A stretch of 6,972 bases of DNA from Candidatus Cloacimonadota bacterium (GCA_028703735.1 JAQVMI010000095.1:1-6972), one strand, 5' to 3'; shown: positions 1 through 5,776, numbered from the stretch's first letter. Translations and numbers: made by a program. The notes: a model not told the origin generated them from the letters alone.

Positions 1-132
1 CTTATTAGCGAGCTTATCAACAAAACTATGAAACAAGCTGAAACTACCCGAAAGCACTTACTTCCGTATATAATATCAGGTGTATCAGTCTTCCTTTCGA
101 TAATAGCAATAATCATATCATCAGCCCATTGA
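1..132 (+). CDS. C-terminal end of a membrane-anchored protein (5' part outside window)
   Basis: Reading from base 1, the frame is open for 43 codons and stops at TGA 130-132. The visible part has a short charged stretch (KQAETTRKH) followed by about 20 strongly hydrophobic residues (from LLPYIISGVSVF to IIAIIISS), and only two residues follow these before the stop. This is the layout of a single C-terminal transmembrane anchor, with the bulk of the protein probably cytoplasmic. The preceding domain is outside the window, so no function can be given. The next gene starts 7 bases after this stop and has almost no Shine-Dalgarno site of its own, which suggests translational coupling and a shared job. 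The ATG at 28-30 is probably internal, because the frame is open to the window edge. Confidence 0.6.
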   Translation, partial: LISELINKTMKQAETTRKHLLPYIISGVSVFLSIIAIIISSAH

Positions 133-139
133 TAAGAGA

Positions 140-1231
140 ATGGAATCTGCGAAATACATCGACGAATTGAACGCTATTGACCTCAATTCGCCAGATATGG
201 ATTGGAAGAAGGACTTTACCCAAAAATTGACGGCTCACAAAGTTGATGGCAGTTTGATTGAAGCAGTTTGCGCAGCGGAGTTTATGTCAAGGTACATATT
301 CGATGAACGAAACATTCCTGATGACTTATTCAAAGCTTATCATGCTTCGTTTGGCAATAGTGGAATGACACTTCATGAACATTACTTGCAGATGCTTGAA
401 AATGGGGATAGTAGTGTAAGTGGATTTGTAAGCAATTTAAAGGGTAAATTGTTCGAAATGAGATTAGAACCAATGTTGGAAGAGAAGTTTACAAACTTCG
501 ATTTTACGATATCAAGCAATCCGATTAATCAAGTATGGGATTTAGCTGGGGTTAACACTGTTACCGGCGAACAATTACTGGTTCAGGCTAAAATGGGTGC
601 TTCATCCTATGCATCAGATGTCTTAGAGAGGATGCATGATAATCCACATGTTCTGTATGCCCTAAGCGATGATCTTGCACATAAGATTACAAGTATTGAT
701 CCTACTTTGGCTGACCACATATTTACTGGAGGCTTTGATTCAGAGTCATTTACAGATGTTACTAACGCTGACCTGGACACACTTGCTGCTAACATGGGAA
801 TAGATATACCTGATTATGTTGAGGATCTGCTGCCCTATGTAACAGAGATTGCATTAGTTATCCGTTTCCTTATTGATATAGTCAACGTGAATAATGACTA
901 TAAGAACGTTGGTGCAAGTGACAAAACTAAACTCTATGCATTTAAACTGATTATGCTGATGACAAGGTTTGGTGTTAGCGCAGTTTGCGTCCCTTTAGGT
1001 GGGATAATCGGAACTACTATCCCTGTTCCAATTGCAGGGTCTGTCGCTGGTGCGATAGCTGGTGCTTGGTTTGCTGGGAAGGTTAACAAATCACAAAAAC
1101 CGCATTTCCACGAAGTTTCTCTATGGTTACTTGGGTTATCGTCGGATGATTTGTTTTACATGAGGAATAAAAAGCAAATTGATCTAATTGGATTATCCTT
1201 CAGAGATACAGCTAGCCCCCTTAGGTCTTGA
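140..1231 (+). CDS. PD-(D/E)xK nuclease-like protein with C-terminal glycine-zipper membrane region
   Basis: The 363-residue protein has three visible parts. Residues 1-95 are mostly polar and probably helical, with no motif I recognise. Residues 97-155 carry the ordered residues of a PD-(D/E)xK fold: E106 in GKLFE, D134 in VWDLAG, and Q149-A150-K151 at the end of the hydrophobic strand LLVQAK. The QxK form is known from Mrr-type restriction nucleases. Residues 233-250 and 265-314 are hydrophobic. The second stretch has glycines spaced as a zipper (G300, G304, G308, G313), which is typical of membrane-inserting or tightly packed helices. A short polar tail follows. The start is the first ATG after an upstream in-frame stop at 110-112; AAGAG lies too close to it to be a good ribosome site, so coupling to the preceding gene is likely. 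The nuclease assignment rests on motif order alone. A nuclease-like toxin or defence effector acting at the membrane is inference. Confidence 0.6.
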   Translation: MESAKYIDELNAIDLNSPDMDWKKDFTQKLTAHKVDGSLIEAVCAAEFMSRYIFDERNIPDDLFKAYHASFGNSGMTLHEHYLQMLENGDSSVSGFVSNLKGKLFEMRLEPMLEEKFTNFDFTISSNPINQVWDLAGVNTVTGEQLLVQAKMGASSYASDVLERMHDNPHVLYALSDDLAHKITSIDPTLADHIFTGGFDSESFTDVTNADLDTLAANMGIDIPDYVEDLLPYVTEIALVIRFLIDIVNVNNDYKNVGASDKTKLYAFKLIMLMTRFGVSAVCVPLGGIIGTTIPVPIAGSVAGAIAGAWFAGKVNKSQKPHFHEVSLWLLGLSSDDLFYMRNKKQIDLIGLSFRDTASPLRS

Positions 1232-1303
1232 GATCATTTACGCGAAATGGATATACACAATGAAACAAGTATAAATTACAGCTAAAGCTGGAAGGAGACA
1301 AAC

Positions 1304-2167
1304 ATGTCAAACATTCTTAGTATTGATGTTGGCGGAACAAGAATTAAAGCCGCTGTCATTCCAAACGATGTATCATTAGAGAAGCTTCAATCAATAAACG
1401 TTGAGGTAATTAGTAACAGGGGATGGTTAAATGGTAACCTCCCAAGGATCGTTGATCCTAATCTATGGGCAAGCTTCACGAATAAAAAGTTCAAATTAGA
1501 TACGGTTGACTCCATTGCTATTGATGGTCCTTGGGGGGTAAAGCCTACCGGAATTTATGGCTATTATGTTGATACCTTTGGAATACCACGTGATTTATCA
1601 AGCAAACTGTGTGAATACTCTAATAAAAAAGTGTTAAACTGCTTAAATGATGCTGAAGCATGGATGAAAGGTATGATTAGATACTATCAGCTCTCCAAAC
1701 AAGAGATCGTATTTCCTGTACTTGCTGTCATCCTTGGCACGGGCACTGGATTAGCATTTGCAGACTCGAATCATCATATCCAGGGCATTGAGCTTAGCGC
1801 AATAAACAGTCCTTTCGATCGTTTAAGAAGATACGAGAAGTTCAATTACGCTTATGAGATACATAACATTCTTTCAGAGAAAGGTTTCTTTGGAAGCCTG
1901 ACTAATAAAGAAGAACGAAAGCAATGGGACTATGACAAAGTTAGAGCAGAATACACTCTTAGAATAGGTGGGCTGGTGAAAGATATCTTACCAGCATTGA
2001 AAAATAAACCATCGACGATTATAGTTGGGGGTGGATTCTCAGAATATGTTTCGCAAAGGACAGTACAAGAATACACGAATATTTCAGTAAGAGTAATCCG
2101 AAAACTCGATTTAGATATTAATCCTGATTTGATCCCTTTGATCGGAAACATCACTGACATTGTGTGA
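1304..2167 (+). CDS. ROK/ASKHA-fold sugar-kinase-like protein
   Basis: The 287-residue protein shows the landmarks of the ROK branch of the ASKHA superfamily (ATP- or polyphosphate-dependent hexose kinases and repressors). The N-terminal phosphate-1 loop is DVGGTRIK at residues 8-15. IDGPWG lies at 73-78, and a candidate catalytic aspartate is D116 in LNDAEAW. The phosphate-2 loop is LGTGTG at 144-149, a GIEL motif is at 161-164, and the adenosine motif IVGGG is at 240-244. The length suits a kinase, and there is no N-terminal helix-turn-helix, so it is not a ROK repressor. After GIEL the usual glycine-histidine and the CxCGxxGC zinc site are missing, so sugar binding may be altered. A good AAGGAG at 1292-1297 sets the start. 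Just before that site is a 12-base perfect inverted repeat (1279-1290, CAGCT-AA-AGCTG). No sugar transporter or catabolic gene is nearby, which is unusual for a sugar kinase. The substrate is unknown. Confidence 0.72.
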   Translation: MSNILSIDVGGTRIKAAVIPNDVSLEKLQSINVEVISNRGWLNGNLPRIVDPNLWASFTNKKFKLDTVDSIAIDGPWGVKPTGIYGYYVDTFGIPRDLSSKLCEYSNKKVLNCLNDAEAWMKGMIRYYQLSKQEIVFPVLAVILGTGTGLAFADSNHHIQGIELSAINSPFDRLRRYEKFNYAYEIHNILSEKGFFGSLTNKEERKQWDYDKVRAEYTLRIGGLVKDILPALKNKPSTIIVGGGFSEYVSQRTVQEYTNISVRVIRKLDLDINPDLIPLIGNITDIV

Positions 2168-2174
2168 TGTAATT

Positions 2175-2203
2175 TTGATTGTTTTGGATTGAATACATTT
2201 AAT
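2175..2203 (+). promoter_or_regulatory. possible sigma-70-like promoter before the CGxWC gene
   Basis: TTGATT (2175-2180) and TTTAAT (2198-2203) are 17 bases apart in the AT-rich gap after the kinase gene. They match the -35 and -10 consensus at 4 and 5 of 6 positions. The expected start point near 2210 would fall just after the AAAGGA ribosome site (2204-2209) of the next gene, leaving a very short leader. This is a weak call in an AT-rich spacer. Confidence 0.22.
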
Positions 2204-2218
2204 AAAGGATAGGTCAGT

Positions 2219-2497
2219 ATGACAGATTTCTACAAAGGTAAACTCGATGAAGCTGGCAACCTATACATTAAATACGGATTGCTACAGAAGTGGCATCCCA
2301 TCAAATGCGAATACAATGGTCAAAAACCTTGTGGGAAATGGTGCCAAAAGTTTGGGGAACCACATGAGGAGTATTTTGGGACCCAGGACGAAGATGAAGA
2401 TGAAGATAACCAAAGCGTATACCGAACCATCGTTAGCATCTGTTACGATACAATGTCTTTCAAGGAATTCATTGAACCAGAAAGGGAGGACAGGTAA
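2219..2497 (+). CDS. small cysteine-motif (CGxWC...FGEP) protein of unknown function
   Basis: This 92-residue protein is acidic and cysteine-bearing. Residues 1-27 resemble a short beta-sheet start (GKLDEAGNLYI). Three cysteines follow at C30, C38 and C42, in the context CGKWCQKFGEP. A run of acidic residues (DEDEDED) lies at about 57-63. A closing segment (TIVSICYDTMSFKEFIEPERED) adds a fourth cysteine. From memory, small bacterial and phage proteins with CGdWCPlFGEP followed by a cysteine strand and an F-x-E-F-x-D-E-R-like end share this layout, so the protein looks complete at this length. The cysteines could form a small zinc site or disulphides. The start has AAAGGA at 2204-2209, nine bases upstream. 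Another frame of equal length overlaps this one but lacks these motifs and a good ribosome site. No function is known to me. Confidence 0.7.
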   Translation: MTDFYKGKLDEAGNLYIKYGLLQKWHPIKCEYNGQKPCGKWCQKFGEPHEEYFGTQDEDEDEDNQSVYRTIVSICYDTMSFKEFIEPEREDR

Positions 2498-2601
2498 TAA
2501 TTACAACATTCCCATGTATTTGTAACAACCAAGGAGATACTGTTATTGCTCCTGTTAAGGTTTGTGTTGAGAAATCAAAGGAAAAGGAGAAATCATGTTA
2601 A
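2497..2601 (+). CDS. possible tiny ORF with non-ATG start, overlapping the peptidase start
   Basis: A 34-codon frame fills the 97-base gap after the CGxWC gene. It reads roughly ITTFPCICNNQGDTVIAPVK, then a lysine/glutamate-rich end, and stops at TAA 2599-2601, overlapping the next gene's ATG (2595). A strong ribosome site, GGGAGGA (2484-2490), lies inside the end of the previous gene at normal spacing from ATA (2497) or ATT (2500). There is no in-frame ATG, GTG or TTG. So either translation begins at a rare codon, the gene has lost its start, or the frame is open by chance. The three cysteines make it look protein-like, but 34 open codons is weak evidence. Confidence 0.22.
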   Translation: MITTFPCICNNQGDTVIAPVKVCVEKSKEKEKSC

Positions 2602-3266
2602 AGACACACGACAGATTCGTTAACAATGAACTACTAAAGTTCATTTCACGTCCTCAGTATGAGAATAGCTGTTCTATCACTTCGTTAACAGCGGTGTTTA
2701 ATTACTTGTTTGCAGAGAAAATCGGCATTAAAACATCAAATGAACTGGCAGTTATAGCTGCGAACAAACCTGCTAAAGATGTAACGGGTGCCGGAAACAA
2801 AACAGTTATGGAATGGTTTAATAAGTTGTGCATACATTATGGAGTGAATGGCAATTGCAGTTACTATCTTAGACGTAAAGAAGTTGAAGACTGGGATAAT
2901 AACCCCAATCTGATATCCAAACTTAAAAAAGACATCAAAAGTAATGATATTGCCCTAATCTATCACCTTAAGAATCACTATAATGTAGTAGTGGGATACT
3001 TTGAACACTCTGAAAACCCTGATGACGCTTATGATGATGAAGCAAGCTTGCAAAGATGGATTATTCTGGGTGAACATTCAGACTACAACCCAATCTCAAA
3101 AATTACACAAAGAGCTTTAAAAGCAATTCTTCCGGAAGATAAATACAATCTAATTATGGAAAGTGTCGGACGTACTCCTATCTGGTCACGGAGATGGAAA
3201 AGCATTAGACATGATTTGATGAAAACGCCCATTCACTGCGTTATGGTGTTTAATAGGGAAAGCTAA
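2595..3266 (+). CDS. papain-like (C39-like) cysteine peptidase homologue
   Basis: The 223-residue protein has the order of active-site residues seen in papain-fold peptidases of the C39 type. Q21 is a possible oxyanion-hole residue. C26 sits in NSCSITSLTAVFNYL at the start of a helix. H128 is in NHYNVVVGYFE, the typical histidine strand. The following strand, RWIILGEHSDYNP, puts E160 or D163 where the third catalytic residue (usually Asp in a DP motif) should be. There is no signal peptide or membrane segment, and no ABC transporter domain as in bacteriocin-processing C39 proteins, so it is probably a free cytosolic enzyme. It could be a protease, deamidase or transglutaminase-like enzyme. 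The start is fixed by a strong AAAAGGAG (2582-2589) five bases upstream. It is the last gene of the AT-rich run. The substrate is unknown. Confidence 0.62.
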   Translation: MLKTHDRFVNNELLKFISRPQYENSCSITSLTAVFNYLFAEKIGIKTSNELAVIAANKPAKDVTGAGNKTVMEWFNKLCIHYGVNGNCSYYLRRKEVEDWDNNPNLISKLKKDIKSNDIALIYHLKNHYNVVVGYFEHSENPDDAYDDEASLQRWIILGEHSDYNPISKITQRALKAILPEDKYNLIMESVGRTPIWSRRWKSIRHDLMKTPIHCVMVFNRES

Positions 3267-3310
3267 GTAACAACAAACTATAAGTATAAGGCTTTTAAAT
3301 TGATAAGATT

Positions 3311-3802
3311 ATGATTCACCTTACTAAGTCCGATATTGTCTGTTTTCTGGGAGATGCAATAGTAAACGCTGCAAACTCATCCCTATTGGGTGGTGGCGGA
3401 GTTGACGGAGCTATCCACAGAGCTGCGGGAATGGGTTTGTACGAAGAGTGTAAAACCTTGGGCGGTTGCATACCCGGTGATGCAAAAGTAACCGGTGGAT
3501 ACAAGCTAAACGCCAAATATGTGATCCATACGGTTGGTCCTGTTTGGCAGGGTGGAGGTAATAATGAGGCAGAAGTATTGGCTTCATGTTATAAGCAGTG
3601 TATGGAAATTGCGATAGAAATGGGCTTGGGTTCCATAGCTTTCCCTAATGTTTCCACGGGTGTATATGGCTTTCCCAAACCCTTGGCTGCGGATATTGCA
3701 ATTGCCACCGTTAAGCAGATGCTGTTGCTGAAGCCGGAGATGGAGGTATATTTCGTTTGTTTTGATGAAGAGAACTACCGGTTGTACAAAGAACTAATGT
3801 AG
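3311..3802 (+). CDS. MacroD-type macrodomain protein (ADP-ribosyl / O-acetyl-ADP-ribose hydrolase)
   Basis: The 163-residue protein is a single, complete macrodomain. Visible motifs are DAIVNAAN at residues 15-22 (ribose and adenine binding), a glycine-rich GGGGVDGAIHRAAG at 27-40 including the catalytic-type aspartate D32, GDAKVTGGYKLNAKYVIHTVGPVW at 56-79, and FPNVSTGVYGFP at 111-122 (phosphate loop). These are the hallmarks of MacroD enzymes, which remove ADP-ribose from proteins, deacetylate O-acetyl-ADP-ribose, and in some cases process ADP-ribosylated nucleic acid. The protein is cytosolic. The start is the first ATG after a stop at 3296-3298; there is no clear Shine-Dalgarno site, and the leader is AT-rich. 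I see no ADP-ribosyltransferase in the window. Its base composition is clearly richer in G+C than the genes before it (35-37% or less in sampled lines there, 43-53% here), so it may have a different history. Confidence 0.93.
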   Translation: MIHLTKSDIVCFLGDAIVNAANSSLLGGGGVDGAIHRAAGMGLYEECKTLGGCIPGDAKVTGGYKLNAKYVIHTVGPVWQGGGNNEAEVLASCYKQCMEIAIEMGLGSIAFPNVSTGVYGFPKPLAADIAIATVKQMLLLKPEMEVYFVCFDEENYRLYKELM

Positions 3803-3806
3803 CGAT

Positions 3807-3840
3807 GGCTTCAGCCGGTGGTTTCACCGGATTAATCCGG
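3807..3840 (-). repeat. palindromic intergenic repeat, copy 1 (minus orientation)
   Basis: This block directly follows the macrodomain stop and is built of abutting perfect inverted repeats: GGCT-TC-AGCC (3807-3816), CCGGTG-GTTT-CACCGG (3815-3830) and CCGGAT-TA-ATCCGG (3827-3840). On the minus strand it carries GTGAAACCACC followed by GCTGAAGC. It matches copy 2 at 25 of 34 positions, with differences largely confined to hairpin arms that stay self-complementary. Confidence 0.7.
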
Positions 3841-3844
3841 TTTT
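3827..3844 (+). terminator. weak terminator-like hairpin after the macrodomain gene
   Basis: A CCGGAT/ATCCGG stem (3827-3840) with a two-base centre is followed by TTTT (3841-3844). The T run is short and the loop too small for a good intrinsic terminator, but neighbouring stems in the same repeat could refold to give a larger hairpin. It may end the macrodomain transcript. Confidence 0.25.
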
Positions 3845-3886
3845 GGTATAGGACGATGTTCTTGATTTCGGGAATGGTTTTAACAA

Positions 3887-3922
3887 CCGACTGAAGTCAG
3901 TGAAACTACCTGCTGAAGCAGG
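3887..3922 (+). repeat. palindromic intergenic repeat, copy 2 (plus orientation)
   Basis: This block contains GACT-GA-AGTC (3889-3898), then GTGAAACTACC (3900-3910), then CCTGCT-GA-AGCAGG (3909-3922). It is the inverted partner of the copy at 3807-3840, about 46 bases away. Hairpin arms differ between copies in a compensated way while the core between them is kept. Such pairs can form a large cruciform or a stem in the transcript. Confidence 0.7.
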
Positions 3923-3969
3923 CGTTACTTGGGTTGACGATGTTTTTAGAAAAAGGAATAACGAGGTGA

Positions 3970-4725
3970 ATGATGCTAATCGATAATGCCTATTATCAAT
4001 GTCAGTACTGCCTGGCGGTGCAGGAAGTGGAATACGCTACTTCCGGCAGTACTTTTAATGTTACTTATTGGACAGATTGTTTTATGCACACGCCACTATG
4101 GATAGATAAACCGAAGATTATCAAGTGCTGGAATTGCGGAAAGCTGCATTGGGTGGAAGATTTACCGGAATACACCGGTGAAAAGGACAATTGGTATCAC
4201 ACCGACAGGAAACAAAGTGCGGGCTTTAAGATAAATCCGGATATGCCGATGTGGAAGGATTATGATAAGCTTAGCCAGGATGATTATCATTACATCCTGG
4301 ATAATAGGCTTTTCCGTGGAACAATGAATGAGCAGGAAGTGAGGTTACAGGCTTTTTGGGCGAGGAATGATAAATACCGCTACCCGGTTGGGTGGTTTGA
4401 CTACACAGAGTACATCCCGGGGGAGCAAGAAAACAAAATCATTGAAGTTGGTCCGCGGGTAAAAGACCCGAACGAAGGGAATCTTGAGAATGCCACCCAG
4501 CGCGAGATTGATAATATTGAAGCGTTGCTTGCTATGATTGTTACTGCCAACAATGAGGAGAGTAAGTTCTTACAAGTGGAATTGCTAAGGGAACTTGGCA
4601 GGTTCGAAGAGGCAATCTTGTTGCTGGATTCTATCCCCCCAGATGTTGAAAATGATGACGTAATTACAAATGCTCAGCGGGGCTTTTGCATGGAAAGTTG
4701 CACTTGCGTGCGGGAAGTGGAATAA
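3970..4725 (+). CDS. zinc-ribbon protein with helical C-terminal region; C-terminus probably frameshifted
   Basis: The 251-residue protein has two CxxC knuckles, C11-Q-Y-C14 and C53-W-N-C56, separated by about 40 residues containing a W-rich segment (VTYWTDCFMHTPLW). This is a probable four-cysteine zinc ribbon. An acidic and aromatic middle region follows, with no motif I recognise. Residues 196-222 (SKFLQVELLRELGRFEEAILLLDS) look like one TPR-type helical hairpin. The sequence changes character after residue 237: the cysteine-rich end (GFCMESCTCVREVE) is unlike the rest, while the next frame reads AFAWKVALACGKW, a natural helix continuation. A single extra G in GGGG (4679-4682) would explain it. 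The start is 3970 or the next codon, ATG 3973; GAGGTGA (3963-3969) abuts the first and fits the second slightly better. There is no signal peptide. The function is unknown. Confidence 0.68.
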   Translation: MMLIDNAYYQCQYCLAVQEVEYATSGSTFNVTYWTDCFMHTPLWIDKPKIIKCWNCGKLHWVEDLPEYTGEKDNWYHTDRKQSAGFKINPDMPMWKDYDKLSQDDYHYILDNRLFRGTMNEQEVRLQAFWARNDKYRYPVGWFDYTEYIPGEQENKIIEVGPRVKDPNEGNLENATQREIDNIEALLAMIVTANNEESKFLQVELLRELGRFEEAILLLDSIPPDVENDDVITNAQRGFCMESCTCVREVE

Positions 4726-4829
4726 CCCAGGTTTGATTTAGCAAAAGCGATGAGGAATCCAGTGAAAGCAATAGGTTAAGAACGGAAGCCATGAACGCCA
4801 GATTAGCGAAACGAGAAAGAAGACATTAA
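4682..4829 (+). pseudogene. displaced C-terminal tail of the zinc-ribbon gene
   Basis: From 4682 the +1 frame continues the protein as AFAWKVALACGKWNNPGL, up to a TAG at 4739-4741. A second one-base shift near 4732-4738 would join it to a frame open from 4737 to TAA 4827-4829, ending RLRTEAMNARLAKRERRH. Both segments look like ordinary helical protein and restore about 49 residues. A route through short CCC (4726-4728) and AAAA (4743-4746) runs would reach the same end, so the exact junctions are uncertain. The open stretches are only 19 and 30 codons, so the case rests on residue character and on the similar situation in the next gene. Confidence 0.42.
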
Positions 4830-4918
4830 GATGCTTAGCGGGGATTGACTGTAAAATACCTAATCCATACCTTATGTCCTGTTTAGCAAGGTGGCGGAAA
4901 CAAAGATAAGAGGAAATA

Positions 4919-5776
4919 ATGCTATATATAAACCAACCAGAGACGGCCTATAGGTCACTTACTATTGTACAGGGAAGAGTTACCATTGATTCGTACTTCC
5001 AGAGCTTAAGTATTCCTTATGAAATAAAGGACAGATTGTTGGTGCATATACAGGGTAATCACTATGACAAATACGAAATCCAGGCAAATGGTGAAAGTTA
5101 TTGTTACTATTCTGATGTTACCTCAGTGTTTGGCAGGGGGATAGTGTTCGATAATGCATTAGGATTGGATTATCCTGATTTGGATACCGCTTACCCGCTT
5201 GAGGCTGTACTTGGTGATATGTATAAAGAGATCAAAGAGAAATGGGAAGCAAACGGCAAAGAATATAGTAAAATATATGTTGTATTTCAGCCATGCGCAA
5301 GTGATGATGTATCACAAAGCATAGCCTTCTACCACACCGGTGAAAACGTAATTATGGTAGCACTATTTAAAAGTTGGTATCGGGAACTGAACATGGTGGA
5401 TGATTACCCGATTCTGCATAGTTACAATTTATACAAGCTTTTCATATTTCACCAGGTTAGCCACATTTTGGAGGAGTATGATCCCATTAATACCGAAACA
5501 GAGCTAATGCAAAACTACCAGCCTGTAATAGGCATTGACTGCATGGACTTTACCCCACTTTCTGAAAGATCATTTGCAAATGAGTATGTAAACTACACTT
5601 TCTGGACGCATAAACCAGGGGCATTTTCAGATAATAAAGAAAGGTTAGCATTTAAGCTTGGAGCGCAATTTGGCATTCATTCAGAGCTTTTTACATCCGC
5701 AGAACTAATACAATCGATTAGAGATGCAAGTATTGATGCTGCTATACAACGAAACTTGATAGAAGATCTTGGGTAA
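4919..5776 (+). CDS. degenerate zinc-peptidase-like protein (HQxxH ... ExxxAN), probably cut short by a frameshift
   Basis: The 285-residue protein has no signal peptide or clear membrane helix. The most telling segment is LFIFHQVSHILEEYDP, with H178 and H182 arranged as in an HExxH zinc site but with glutamine (Q179) in place of the catalytic glutamate. About 34 residues later comes SERSFANEYVNYTF, with E216 ahead of A220-N221; ImmA/IrrE-type (M78) peptidases have a comparable E-x-x-A-N stretch after HExxH. This suggests an M78-like fold that may bind metal but lacks normal catalysis. This is motif reading, not a confirmed match, and the roughly 170 residues before it are unrecognised. The start has AGAGGA at 4909-4914, four bases upstream. 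The called stop at 5774-5776 follows GGG; dropping one G lets the frame run on (see 5772-6001). The gene does not sit beside a helix-turn-helix regulator, the usual partner of ImmA. Confidence 0.6.
   Translation: MLYINQPETAYRSLTIVQGRVTIDSYFQSLSIPYEIKDRLLVHIQGNHYDKYEIQANGESYCYYSDVTSVFGRGIVFDNALGLDYPDLDTAYPLEAVLGDMYKEIKEKWEANGKEYSKIYVVFQPCASDDVSQSIAFYHTGENVIMVALFKSWYRELNMVDDYPILHSYNLYKLFIFHQVSHILEEYDPINTETELMQNYQPVIGIDCMDFTPLSERSFANEYVNYTFWTHKPGAFSDNKERLAFKLGAQFGIHSELFTSAELIQSIRDASIDAAIQRNLIEDLG

Noticed and set aside
607..795. Open frame of 62 codons on the minus strand inside the nuclease-like gene
   Set aside because: It is antisense to a well-supported gene, has no ribosome site and shows no recognisable motif.
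1232..1285. In-frame open stretch after the TGA of the nuclease-like gene (stop readthrough or UGA recoding)
   Set aside because: It is only 17 codons before TAA, and TGA is used as a plausible normal stop elsewhere (kinase and TPR genes). Chance is the simpler reading.
2247..2525. Overlapping 92-codon frame in the CGxWC gene
   Set aside because: It is the same length as the chosen gene, but the chosen frame has the cysteine motifs, the acidic run and AAAGGA at good spacing. This frame has neither motif nor site.
4845..4876. TTGACT with a possible -10 (TACCTT) before the HQxxH gene
   Set aside because: The -10 match is poor at 17-base spacing and no better box is found at other spacings.
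4173..5347. Shared string ACACCGGTGAAAA in the zinc-ribbon and HQxxH genes, as a DNA repeat
   Set aside because: Both lie in coding sequence for T-G-E-K/N and flanking bases differ, so codon coincidence explains it.
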